DNA of 64,000 bases from positions 5,045,501 to 5,109,500 of the forward strand of contig NC_044977.1 of assembly GCF_008728515.1 (NCBI RefSeq), read 5' to 3'. Each line of letters begins with the position of its first letter. Within the stretch, counting starts at the first letter, position 1. The DNA is from Papio anubis (lineage: Eukaryota; Chordata; Mammalia; Primates; Cercopithecidae). A program made the position numbers and the translations under genes. Below are positions 32,331 through 45,065 of this stretch, piece by piece. Under the pieces are notes generated by a model. It made no database searches and was not told the DNA's origin. It saw only the letters and a list, made by a program, of their open reading frames with translations.

Positions 32331-33379
32331 GAAGAGAGCTTATAGCAACGTGTAGCACATAGCACTATATATATTTTGACTATTTTGTTATTAGTCAGAA
32401 TAGAAATATGCTGTGGCAAGTGATAAATTTTATTTTATTAAGCTTTCCTGCCCTGCTGTTGGTCCCAGAGCTCTTCCATAAGTCCCTATTTATCCATTTC
32501 TTCTTCAGTCTTCTGACTCCCTTACCTAATTGCCAATTAATATTTTCTAACGTGTGCTAGTCAAGTAACTGTTTCTCAACTTATGTCAAGACTTACTCAC
32601 ATTGCACTGGGGTGGGAGGTGACATTTAAACACCACCAAAGCAGCAATGACTTAAAAGAATACATTTCTCATGCATGAATACAACACCTAATAATTGGTC
32701 TGTGCAATATTTTGAAGTAAGATTTTATTTACATACTCATTATATTTATTTGATTTTTATTATTCACAAGAAAATTATAATGATAAATGATTACCTTTAG
32801 TAGACTATGGTTGCTTAAAATAATTTTATATATACTAATTTATTAAAAAATTATCTGGCCCCATCAATGGAAAAAGGGGCACAAAAATAAGCTTTACAGG
32901 ACAATCAAATTGATTTACAATTTATATTGAACATTTATTACTTATCTGACTGGTGAGGAATGCCTTATGAAATCTTTCATTTTGAAATTATTAGTAATTA
33001 AAAAATAAAAATATAACAATAATAAAAAAGAAAATATGACATAAGTAGTGACAAACATGTAGTTGAAAAATAGAGAAATTACAAATCACGACACCCAGAA
33101 TCTAAAGATAATTCCCCAAATAATTTCCTCTCTGAACTTGTGAAAAATCTCAAAATTATTGTGGGATTCTTCACACTTAACAAAGGTTGAAAACTCAGAT
33201 ATTAATTCTCTACTTTATGACTAAGAACTAATAATCTGCATTAGCTTCATTGGTAAATTTATAATAAATGCCAATCTTTTTTTTCAGTTTTGATCCATAA
33301 ACCAGGTAAGCCTGGGTGAACTATTTTTATAATAGGTAACATTCTAATGTGAATTTATAATTTAAAAATGTTTTCATAT

Positions 33380-33600
33380 CTGATATATTATTTAATCTTC
33401 ACATACACACAGTGTGATAAATAGAGTAGTAATTGTTATTCCCACATTATCAATGGAATAAGGGTGATTCAGGGAAGTTAAGTAACTTGCAAAGAAGCAT
33501 ATGGTTAATGAGTCTAAGCAACATGACTTAACTTTAGACGTCTGTGTTTGCTTTTTCAGCACATCATGCTACCATTTTCATGTTATTTGCACTATAACGT
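33380..33600 (+). mobile_element. MIR, and duplication copy B (33452-33600)
   Basis: MIR landmarks run through the copy: atttaatcttcacatacac, tgttattcccacattatc, aagttaagtaacttgcaa and aacatgacttaac. Because MIR continues to the left of 33452, this is the parental copy of the duplicated segment at 32093-32240. Confidence 0.72.
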
Positions 33601-33787
33601 ACACTACAACTTCTGTACTTTTAAACATTTAAAGGAAATAAGACAGAGATCACACACACAAAAGTGTTGTTTCCAGCCTGGACTGGTTCAGCCCTCCTTA
33701 GGCAAGCGGGTGGTGTTCACTCCCAGGAATTCACCATATGGATTCTGAACTTAGTGCAAACACCAGCAGGCTTAGCACAAAATAGCC

Positions 33788-33842
33788 AAGAACTCTTGGG
33801 CTCAATTGATCCTCTTGCCTCAGCCTCCTGAGTACCTGAGAC
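33788..33842 (-). mobile_element. Alu fragment
   Basis: About 55 bp of antisense Alu left monomer (gggctcaattgatcctc, then cagcctcctgagtacctgag), truncated at both ends. It abuts the 5' end of the L1 at 33843. Confidence 0.75.
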
Positions 33843-34029
33843 AGACATTTTTCAAAATAAAACATAGAAATGGCCAAAAGGCATATGAATAAATTCTCAA
33901 CATTACTAATCATCAGAGAAATGCAAATTAAAACCACTATGAAATACCATCTGACACCTGTCAGAATAGCCAATATTAAAAGACAAAAAAAAAAACTGTT
34001 GGCAAGGATGCAAAGAAAATAGAACACTT

Positions 34030-34313
34030 GCCCAGGAGCAGTGGCTCATGCCTGTAGTCCCAACACTTTGGGAGGCCAAGGTGGGCAGATCATGAGGTCA
34101 GGAGTTCGAGACCAGCCTGACCAACATGGTGAAATCCTGTCCGTACTAAAAATAGAAAAAGTAGCCGGGTGTGGTGGCGTGCACCTGTAGTCCCAGGTAC
34201 TAAGGAGGCTGAGGCAGGAGAATTGCTTGAACCCAGGAGGCGAGGTTGCAGGGAGCTGAGATTGCACCTGGTCAACAGAGTGAGACTCTGTCTTAGCAAC
34301 AACAACAACAACA
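34030..34313 (+). mobile_element. Alu with (CAA)n tail
   Basis: Flanked by an 18-bp target duplication, aaagaaaatagaacactt (34012-34029 and 34314-34331). The right monomer lacks part of its end (attgcacctggtcaacag), and the tail has become a caacaacaa microsatellite. Confidence 0.95.
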
Positions 34314-34635
34314 AAAGAAAATAGAACACTTCTGCTCTTGTGGATGCAAATGCAAATTCGTACAACCTCTATGGGAAACAGTATGGAAATTTCTCAGAGA
34401 ACTAGCAGTAGAATTAACATTCAATTTAGGAATTTTACTCTGTCAATACTGTGAATCCACTAAAAGGAAAAGAAATTATATCAAACAGATACCTGCACTT
34501 GTATGCTTATTGCAGCACTATTAACAATGGTTAAGATACGGACTCAATGTAAGTGTCCATCAACAGAGGACTGGATTTTAAAATGTAATATTAAATATTT
34601 TATATATATATATTTTTAATGTATGTATATAATTT

Positions 34636-34786
34636 TATTTTTCATGACTGAATAGTATTTCATTGCATATATATATATATAATATATAGAATATTTATTC
34701 CATTGCATATATATTTATATATTGCATATATATGCAGTGGAATAAATATATATATATAATGGAATACTATTCAGCCATGAAAAAGA
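34636..34786. repeat. AT-rich inverted repeat (hairpin) in L1
   Basis: The left arm tttttcatgactgaatagta (from 34638) is the reverse complement, with few mismatches, of the right-arm end tactattcagccatgaaaaa (to about 34784). The inner parts, gaatatttattccattgcat and atgcagtggaataaatatat, pair as well. Only the right arm fits the L1 consensus, so the left arm is an inverted copy of it. Confidence 0.85.
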
Positions 34787-35115
34787 ATGAAATCATATTT
34801 TTGCAGCAACATCGATGAAATTGGTGCCATTATCTTAAATGAAACCAGTCAGACACAGAAAGACATGCTCTCACTCATAAGTGGGAGGTAAATTATGTGT
34901 ATACATAGAGGTAGAGTGTGAAGTGATAGACAGTGGAGACTTGGAAGGGTGAGGGCCTGGAAGGGGAGTAGATGATGAGAAATTACTTAATGGGTACAAT
35001 GTGTATTATTGAGGTAATGGAAACCCTAAAAGCCCTGACTTCATCTCTGTATAGTATATGCATGTAACAAAATTGTACTTGTACTCTGTAAATTTATACA
35101 ACTAAAAATACATTC

Positions 35116-38100
35116 TCAGACCTGAGTAACACAATATTGTACACTGTCCTTCTCATTTGAGTGGTTCTTAGAGTAATAAGTGTAGTAGTCAAAATGAGTC
35201 AAGGTGAGTTTTAATAATTAGTTTAATTAGATATTCATGAAAATTCAATAGTTACTGGAAAATTTTGGTTTTTACAACAATTTGAAGTAATTCCAATGAT
35301 TCTGGGACCCATATTTTAAATTATCTTTGGTTTTTCTTTGAGAAATAAAAAAAAAATCTAAGAGCTGTCTCCTTGTTGACCTTGCAACAAGAAAAAAGGA
35401 AATAGCTTTAAAAGTATAGTTAGGTGATCAGTAAAGTACTTCAATAGCATATTTCTTCTTGTATCATCTTTAATTTCTCAGTATTTATATCTGGGTCGTC
35501 ATTTATACTATTGCAAGCTAAGTTTTAGAGATGCTGATAGAATCTATGCCATTTTCATATCATACCACTGTAAAACCTTTTGCTTTCAGTGGGGCAAGTT
35601 GTCACAAAATCTTTTAATTCCATTGATCAGAGTTCAAAAGAGAGACAAACGATCTGCAGCACAGTAACAATTGACAAAGTATAACTTCAGCATTAACTGT
35701 GTGCATTGAGAATAACGTTTCTAAACACAAGCAAGCAAATACAGCATTTATCAAGCTTTACTCTAATTATATATGTGATTCAGAACAAATAATTTAACCT
35801 CTCTCTTCTTTTGTCTCTATCTATTAGTTTATATTCTATGAAGGATTTTTGTGCCTTACCATATTTCCAAGGTAAAGTAATGTTAAAGAAAAAAGAAAGA
35901 GTCATCTGGAAAAGGATAATGATATAGTAATTGTCAAACAGGTTGAATTTTTTGCAAGAAAAAATATGAAGCAATTTGAAGCATTATTATTTAATGAAAG
36001 CAGCTATAGCTCTATCTCACATTCACATGAGCATAACTGTATAAATTATAAATGAATCTTTTTGCTTTGAATAGAAAAAGGAAGGTAAAATCGTCATTCA
36101 TCAACAACTTGATATGTCAAAAATAAAGAAACTAGTTTTATCTACTAGTTTAAAAAGCAAATCGACCTAATGGTAAAATATCTTTCTTTCAATGATAAGA
36201 AAAAGGTTTATTTTACTGATTATTTGGCTCCCTGTCTTTTTATCATTAATGTAAATGTTAATTTAAAACTGTTCATCAATATTTTTTATCTTTCCTGTCT
36301 TGAAATAACATCATTTTTTTTCCACACCCTAACTTGAATAGAGATCTTTTATCATAGATATGATAGCATTATTTTTCATATTTCTTACTAGGTCTTTCCA
36401 CTGGTTGTATTCACTATCCAATAAATACTTATTAGGCATCTGTTAATGCAGTCTACTAGAAGTTTTGAGTTTTTTAGGGATACTGCAACTTGCTATGATT
36501 CATGGTAGATGCTTACATCTTGCTTTTAATGACACAGCAGCAGGTGTAAACTAGCTCAACTAGCAGATGGGAGAAGGGTAGTCTATAAGGACATTTGGTG
36601 TGTGCCTCTCAGGCCAGTCTCCATCGACATGACAAGAACATAATCCAGGGAATTGTGCCCAAATCTTTCTATTATCTCAACTGTCATTTGTACCTTCAAG
36701 CCTTTTGTTGACATTGGACTTTCAGGACCATCCTTCTTCAAGGTTTCAGAGCTTTTCTCTGTCTTGGCCTGCCACTTTAGAAAAGTGTACTTTTCCTTGT
36801 TCTGCATGTTTCTATAGATATTTTTCTTGGTTAAAAAAATTAATTTTCAATTTTTCTTTACAGTAACTTTCACTACTAAATTTTGACTCGATATCTTGAC
36901 ATTTTCTAGAAAAATTTATTTAATATTTATCCACTTTCTGTTGAATATGAATAACGTGCAATGCCTCTCTTGAAGTAACTTTAGTAATTTGGGAAATGTT
37001 ATTTTAACAACTATTTTTATAACATCCCACTATATAAAGAGCACAGTGTATATTGCTGTGAATTACAATAAAAAATGGTTTATAACCCCAAAAAGCTAAC
37101 AGTCAAATGAGAGAATCTGACATGCATAGTATGTTACAATAGCATAAAAATATGTTAAATGCTTATTAGCCATGCAAAGTATAATACAAGCACTAAAAAC
37201 AAAAACAAAAACAGAATAATTTTACATGAGCATAAGGAAAAGATTAATGGAGGAAATAACGTTGAATATGAGCGAGGCTTCTAATGGAGAAAATATTGAA
37301 TATGGGTAATGTTTCTGTTAGTGGAAAAATATCAGAGTATATTCTTACAATGAGAATTTTGTTAGAATAATGAATTTAAGGTAAGAAAATGTAGCTTGTT
37401 AAAGCAAGTCTGACATGGGTTGCATATACAATATCAGAGGTTCGAAACAAAGAATATGACTAAAATGTAGAAAATCAACACTGGCTTTGCTTTAAATCTA
37501 TTCTAAAAGATGCAGTGCTGAGATAATATTGATTATCTCAGAGACTAACTGATACTGATTTTGATGAGGCAATCCATCAATACATGTAACAGAGATACTC
37601 TTCAAGAATTCCTGGAAAAATTGGGGATACATGAGTTAAATAGGAACTATTTTTTTCCTAAGTGGATATTTAGGCCCTAGGTACATTCACAGAACCATAA
37701 AAATGCTAGTTGATGAGAACTACGAAGATTAGAAATGCAAAGTCCCCTATGGCTTAAAAATGAAGTTGGTGTCTGGAAGATTTTTACATCATTTGAAAGA
37801 GAAACTGGGAAATTCTTAAGACTATAATAATTAAATTAAAATATGCATTTAATTGATCCTTTTAAATAGCATATTGTTATGTGTCTGGGAAAAAAAAAGA
37901 CGTATTTTTCTGAAGTTGATTTGGATCTGAAGAGAGCTGTTTATAATTGGCACATAATATCAGTCATCTCCTTGAAATTAGAAACACAGAAATATTCTGG
38001 ACAATCACATGCTTTCTTTTAAATCCATCACACTGTTCTTAGAGAAAATGGTAGTTATATTATTTATAGCTTTCTCATTAGAAAAACAAAATTTCCTTGA

Positions 38101-38929
38101 GTGCTCATGTGTCCACAGTAAAACACTGTGCTAAAGTTATAACTGTTTAGAGCCTACTCTCCAATAGCATAAGAGAGTATAATGTTATGCAAGAAGTTTA
38201 AATAAATCTTAATAATATTTCTTAAAATTTATCATCTATTTTAAATTGAAATTTTGAATGTAATTTTATTTCATGTGATGGTTATAATAAGAAAATTATT
38301 TTGATATTTTAAAATTAAAGTTCATATTATTTTAAAAAGTAATTGAGATTTTGCTCTGAAGGATTAAAATTACATAATCTGTGCATTTGTTAATCAATCA
38401 CCATCAAATGAAATGCATCATCATCAAATAGTAATGTGTCTCTATCATAGGAACTTTGAGCATAACCTAAGCTTTTATTATATTATAAAAGTAACTAAAT
38501 ATATTTATTATATTTTATTATATTACAAAAGTACAAGCTATTCCAGCTTGTAAAGCCTCTCATTAAATAGTGTGAAAAATATAAATGAAAATAATAAAAT
38601 ATAAACTTATAATGAAAACTGCCATAGGAATACTCTATCAGAACACTGCTTTAAGTTTATTTTAGATTGGTAAACTTTAATCATAATGAAAAGAATTATG
38701 AAAACAAATAACATATACTGAACTATTGAACATATGTTTATCTTTGAAACCTGATTGCTAAGTTTCCATAAAAACATGCTAATACTAACTTACTTTTACA
38801 GTTTTTATCCCTGTTAACCCTTTTGACATAATGTTTAGTATGGATAAATGGAAAATGTAAGGGCTTTAATGTAACATTCTAAGAGCCTTATATTACTTAT
38901 CATAACATTGTAGACTTACTCTGATTTGA
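35116..38929. other. Unique AT-rich DNA
   Basis: About 3.8 kb without a named repeat or gene. ORFs are at most 74 codons. Nothing stands out beyond A/T runs. Confidence 0.5.
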
Positions 38930-39676
38930 GATAATATCCATGAAGTCAATGTTAACTATAAAATGTTATGTCACGTGGGGCTGGGAATCAGTCCGCCCTT
39001 GTGTACCACAACCAGAGCTTACAAGTATCCCTGAGGAGCCTAAGGACAGGGCTGCCATCTCTGCTTCTTCCCTCCCCCAGGGCCCAAGCATAGTTTCTAG
39101 GGGCATGGAAGATAAAGGAAGCTTTGTTTTCCTTTATCTACGTGTCAATAATGCAGATACAATGCAAATAAAATTTTTCACCATAACTTTTTATAGTCAA
39201 ACAATCAAAAGTCAAAGACAGAGAATTCTAAAAACAGCAAGATCAAAGTGTCTAGTCACTTATAATAGTGCACTCATCAGACTACAGCAGATTTCTCAGC
39301 AGAAACCTTACAGGCTAAAAGAAAATGGAATGATATATTCAAAGCATTGAGATAAAACAAAACAAAAAGAGCTTGCAAGAGATACTATGCCCAGCGAACT
39401 TATCCATTATAAATAGAGCAAAAATAAAGTCTTTTATAGACAAGCAACAGCTGAGGGACTTTATCATCACTAGATTGAACTTACATGAAAGGCTTAAAGG
39501 AGTCTGACTACAGCTACAAGCAAAGGGAAAATGATATCCAAATTCATGAAAATGCACAGAAGTATGAAACCACTGATAAAGCAAACACATAAATAAGTAA
39601 AAGAAAAGACTTAAATGTTACCACCACAGAAAATTATCAAACCACAAAGATAAACAATAAGGAAAAAAAGATATAT

Positions 39677-39882
39677 ACACCGGGGCCTATCATGGGGAGG
39701 GGGGAGGAGGGAGGGATTGCATTGGGAGTTATACCTGATGTAAATGACGAGTTGATGGGTGCTGATGAGTTGATGGGTGCAGCACAGCAACATGGCACAA
39801 GTATACATATGTAACAAACCTGCACGTTATGCACATGTACCCTAGAACTTAAAGTATAATAATAATAATAAATTAATTTGAA
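39677..39882 (+). mobile_element. 5'-truncated L1PA 3' end inside the old L1
   Basis: G-rich block, tatacctgatgtaaatgacg, catggcacaagtatacatat and an A-rich tail. The direct repeats aaaaagatatata at about 39664-39676 and 39883-39895 mark the target duplication. An 18-bp unit ending gttgatgggtgc is tandemly doubled (39745-39762 and 39763-39780). Confidence 0.93.
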
Positions 39883-42336
39883 AAAGATATATAAAAGATA
39901 TAAAAAAAGATATATAAAAGAATCAGAAGTTAATTAGTGAAATGACAGAAATATGCCATCACGTAACAATAATGACCTTAAATGTAAACAGATTAAACTT
40001 TCCACTTCAGATATAGACTGACTGAATGAATTTTAAAAATAACCAAACTGTATGCTACCTACATGAGACTCACCTCAATTGTAAAGAAACATAGAGACTG
40101 AAAGTAAATGGGGGAAAAAGACATTCCATGAAAACAGAAATGAAATGTTAGTAGGAGCAGTTGTACGTATATCAGAAAAAATTTTTTTCAAGTCTAAAAC
40201 AGTAAAAAGAGACAAAGTCACCATAATAAACCATTTCAGCAAGAGTTTATACTACTTCTGAACATATATGATTGGAACACTCAGATACATGTCAACAACT
40301 ACTAGATCTTAGGGGAGAGATAGACTCTAATACAAAATAGTTGGAAATTTCAATACCCACTCTCAGCATTAAATAGATTATCTAGATGGAAAATTAACAA
40401 AGAAACGTTGAATTCAAACTGCGTATTACACTAAATGACCTAACAGACATTAAGATAACATTTCACCCAATAGCTACACAGTATACATTCTTCCCATCAG
40501 CACATGGAACATTCTCTAGAATAAATCATATGTTAGGACAAAAATAACTAGTTCTCAACAAATTTTTTAAAAATTGAAATCATATCAGATACCTTCTCAG
40601 ACCATAAAGGAATAAAACCAGAAATCAATAACAAGAGGAACCTGGAAAACTGTACAAATACAAACCTGAAAAACCTGAATAACCATTGATCAAAGAAGAA
40701 ATTAAAGAGACAATAAAAATATTCCCCCAAAAAGAAATTAAAACACAAAATAATGAAACCTATGGGATATAGTAGAAGCAGTGCTAACAGAAAAGTACAG
40801 AATAATGAACCCCTGAATCAAAAAGAAAGATTCCAAATTAAAAGTCTAACAGTGAACCTAAAAGAAGTAGAAGACCAAGAAGCTACACCCCAAATTATTA
40901 GAAAAAAATAATAAAAATCAGACCTGAAATAAATAATAGAGACAAAAAAATACAAAGCACGTAAAACGTTGGTTTCTTGAAAACATAAACAAAATTGATA
41001 AACCATTAGCTAGACTAAGATAAAAAGATAAAAGACCTAAATAAACAAAATTATAAATAAAAAAGACATTGCAAGTAATACCACAAAAATACAAAAGATA
41101 ACTGAAGACAATTGTGAATAACTATAAACTAACCAGAAAATCTAGAGAATATAGTGAAATTTCTGGACACACACAAACTATTAAGATTGAATCAGAAAGA
41201 AATAGCAAACCTAAACTAATGAATATCAAATACTGAGAGTTATTAAAACAAAACAAAAAAGAATATAGGACCATATGGCTTTACTGCTGTCTTCTATCCA
41301 GTATTCAAATAACTAACATCATTTCTTCTCAAATTATTTCTACAAAATTGAAGAGGAGAGAATTCTTTTTAACTTATTCTATGAGGTCAGCATTACGGAT
41401 ACCAAAACCACACAAATAAGTAACAAAAATAGAAAACTACACAGAAAGCTACTGATGAACATAGATGCAAAAATGCTTAACAAAATATTCATAAACAAAA
41501 TTCAATAGAACATAAAAAAGACAATGCAACATGATCAAGTGGAGTTTATCCTTAAGATGTTAGGGATGATTCAACATGCATAAATCAATAAATGTGATAC
41601 ATAAAATCAGCAGAATTAAAGACAAAAATTATACAGTCATCTCAATAGATGCAAAGATGTGTTGATAAAATTCAACATCCCTTTATGACAAAAATGGAAA
41701 AACTAGGCATTGAAAGAACATACCTGAACATAATAAAAGCCGTAGATGACAAACCCACAGCTAACACCATAATGAATGCTGAAAGGCTGTAAGCCTTTCC
41801 TCTAAGAACTAGAAGTAGACAAAGATGCCCACTTTCACTATTTCTATTTAATGGAGTACTGGAAGTCCTAGCCAGAGCAATCAGGTAAAAGATATCATCT
41901 TTGCAGATGATAGCTTCTATCTCTATTTGCAGATGATATAATCTTACATTTAGAAAATCTTAGTTGCTCCACCAAAAATCTTTTCGATTTGATAAATAAA
42001 TTTAATAAACTGCAGGATTTAAAATCAACGTACAAAAACTGTTAGCATTTCCATACACCATTAATAAACTAGCTGACAATCAAATCAAGAAGATAATCTC
42101 ATTTACAATACCTACCTCCTAAAAATAATACCTGGAAATAAATTTAACCAAAGAGATGAAAGAGCTCTTCAAGGAAAACTACAAAACACTGATAATAAAT
42201 AGGATGCAAACAAATAGAAAGGCATACCATGCTCATATATAGGAAGAATTAATTTATTAAAATGACTATATTGACTAAGGAAATCTCCAGATTCAATGCA
42301 ACCCTTATTGAAGCAGCAATGTTATTTTACACATAT

Positions 42337-42640
42337 TTTTTTTTTTTTTTTTTGAGACGGAGTCTCGCTCTCTCTCCCGAGCTGGAGTGCAGTGGCCAGA
42401 TCTCAGCTCACTGCAAGGTCTGCCTCCCGGGTTCACGCCATTCTCCTGCCTCAGCCTCCCGAGTAGCTGGGACTACAGGCACCCGCCACCTTGCCCGGCT
42501 AGTTTTTTGTATTTTTTTTTTTAGTAGAGACGGGGTTTCACCATATTCGCCAGGATGGTCTCGATCTCCTGACCTCGTGATCCGCCCGTCTCGGCCTCCC
42601 AAAGTGCTGGGATTACAGGCTTGAGCCACCGCACCCGGCC
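42337..42640 (-). mobile_element. Young AluY of Old World monkey type
   Basis: Nearly consensus antisense AluY with ggcttgagccaccgc (sense ggctcaagcc), gcagtggccagatctcag and cttgcccggctagtttttt, which I associate with cercopithecoid Alu lineages. Target duplication tacacatat at 42328-42336 and 42641-42649. Its low divergence makes it one of the youngest elements in the window. Confidence 0.94.
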
Positions 42641-44504
42641 TACACATATATTTTTTAAAAATTCTAAAATTCAAGTAGAGTAAGAAAAGAGCCTAAATAA
42701 TCAAAGCTATCCTGGACATTAACAACAAAGTTGCACACATCACACTACCTGACTTCAGAATATATTACAAGGCTATAGTAAACAAAAGAGCAAGGTACTG
42801 TTGTAAATATAGATACATAGACCAGTGGAATAGAATAGAAAACCCGGTAATAAATACGCATATTTGCAGCCAACTGATTTATGGCAAAGGCACCAAGACC
42901 AAGCATCAGGGAAACAACACTCTCTTTAAAATTGGATATCTATGTATGGAAAAATAAAACCATATACAAAAATCAACTCAAGATGTAAAAAATGACACTG
43001 TAAAACAACTGGAAGAAAACTTATGGGAAACACTTCAGAATCTGCCTGGGCAAAGATTTTATGGAGAAAACCTGTTGAATTGAAGATAAACATTTCTAAA
43101 CCATCTGACAAGAAACTAATATTGAGAATAGACAAGATACTCAAACAACTGAATAGTAAAAACGAAAACAAAAACAAAGATAATTCCATTCAAAATGGGT
43201 AAAAGACATGAATAGCCATTTCTTAAAAGAAGACATACAAATGGCCAACAGATATATGAAAAAGTGCTCTTTATCACTAACCGTAAGAGAAAGACAAATC
43301 AAAACCATAATGAGATATCATCTGACCAGTTAGAATGACTATTATGAAAAAGACAAAAACTAATAGATGCCAATGAGGATGCAGAGAAAAAGGAAGTTTT
43401 GTACACTGTTAGTGGGAATACAAATTATTACACCCATTATGAAAAGCAGTATGACAATTTCTCAAAAGAACTAAAAATAGAATGACTATACTATCCTGCA
43501 ATTCTACTACTATTCATCTAAAGTAAAATCAATGAGTATATAAAATAATCTGCACTCTCATGTTTATGACAGCACCATTCACAACAGCAAAGATATGAAA
43601 TCAATATAAGTATCTATCAATGAACAAAAGGACAAAGCATTTAGGGTATATTTACACAATGGAATACTGCTTGGTCATAAAACAGAATAAGATTATCCCA
43701 TCTGCAGCAACATAGATAGAACTACAGGTCATGATTTTAAGTTAATAAGAAATGCATTCTCACTTGAATGTGGGTGCTGAAAAATTTGATCTCATGGAGA
43801 TAGAGAATGGAATGATATACACCAGAGACTATGCAAGGTTTGTGGGGAACGGGATGTAAAGAGAGGTTGGTTAATGAGTACAAACATGAATTAGAGAGAA
43901 GAAAGAAGTTCTAATGTTTGATAGCAGAGTACAGTGACTATAGTTAACCCTCATGTATTGTATATTTAAAAATAGCTAGAAGAAAGGACTTGAAATATCA
44001 CCAACACATAGAAATGATAAATACTTGAGGTGATGGATACCCCACATACCCTGATTTGATCATTAACAGTCTATGCATGCAATATCACTTAGACCCTATA
44101 TATATGCACAAATATTTATATAAATTAATTTTTAAATGCACTACTGTTATGTATTTCATACTATATATTATTTCTGCTTGTAAATAAAATAGTTTAGAAA
44201 ATATGGTAAAATATAAAGTAAAAATGTGTAACCTAATTTTGAAGGTGATTAATAAAATTAATTATCTACCCATTTGTTCTCATTCCTCCACAGAAAATGA
44301 AACGTGTGACATGCATTTAGAACCCATTATCTCAAGTCCCCACAGAAATAATTATGAAATTTATATCATGCCTATTGCTAAATGACTTATTTTATAAAAT
44401 ACACTTTCATATTTAATAATGATTATGATTTGCCTGTTTATCATAATATTAGTAATATTATAGAGACTTCATATTTTCGTGAAATTCTAGCTTAGCACCA
44501 GATT

Positions 44505-45065
44505 TTGTGGTTGGTTCTGAGGTGTTCCCATTGATCTCCACCTCCTCATGTTCATACCCTCATGTCCCTCCTTCTTGCATGAGGGCTAGACTTAATGATT
44601 TGCTTCTGACTAACCAAATATAGACACATTTATGCCATTGTTTTTGTTGGTTAGGTTATAAAAACTTTGACCTCCATCAAGTTAGCAGACCTTCCCTACT
44701 GCCATTTTGGCTTTCCTGCTTTGATGAAGCAAGCTGCCATATTGGAGAAACCATATAGCAAGAAACTGAGGGTAAACTCTTTCCAAAAGTCAATAAAGAA
44801 ATGAAGCCCTCGCTCTAATAACTCATAAGGAACTGAATTTTGTCAACAACGACGTGAGCTTAGAAATAAAAATTTGCTCATGTGAGCCCTTCAGAGGTAC
44901 AATCCAGCTGATACCCTGAATGTAGCCTGTAAAAGGTCTTCCAGTATCCATCTAAAGCATGTCCAGATTCTTAACTCATAGGAAGTGTGAGATAATAAAT
45001 GTATGTCTTTTTAAGTCACTAAGTTTTGGGATAATTTTATGAAGTTATAGATAGCCAATATGGTT
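44505..45065 (+). mobile_element. MLT1-type MaLR LTR
   Basis: The 3' part is diagnostic: gtgagataataaatgtatgt, ttaagtcactaagttttggg and agttatagatagccaata. Upstream, atttgcttctgactaacc and ctgccattttggctttcc fit MLT1C/D-like U3. Solo and strongly diverged. Confidence 0.72.

Larger units (their letters stand above)
33843..35115 (+). mobile_element. 5'-truncated LINE-1 with Alu insertion and hairpin
   Basis: Starts within ORF2 (tttttcaaaataaaacatagaa) and runs through gatgcaaagaaaatagaacac and ccatgaaaaagaatgaaat to the 3' end (gtaacaaaattgtacttgta). It is interrupted by the Alu at 34030-34313. The stretch 34600-34785 departs from L1 and forms an inverted repeat. Many stops, no ORF2 protein. 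Confidence 0.9.
38930..44115 (+). mobile_element. Long old LINE-1 with two later insertions
   Basis: Starts in GC-richer 5' sequence (cagtccgcccttgtgtacc, gcctaaggacagggctgcc). It then follows ORF1-end landmarks (agatttctcagcagaaacc), ORF2 landmarks (tttctatttaatggagtact, ttgcagatgatataatctt) and a 3' UTR near 44050-44100. About 4.7 kb of L1 remains after removing the L1PA piece (39677-39882) and the Alu (42337-42640). The reverse transcriptase frame is broken throughout. The age is L1M to early L1P. Confidence 0.85.

Noticed and set aside
38940..39350. 136-codon ORF
   Set aside because: Falls in the 5' part of an old L1 and does not follow an intact ORF1; chance open frame.
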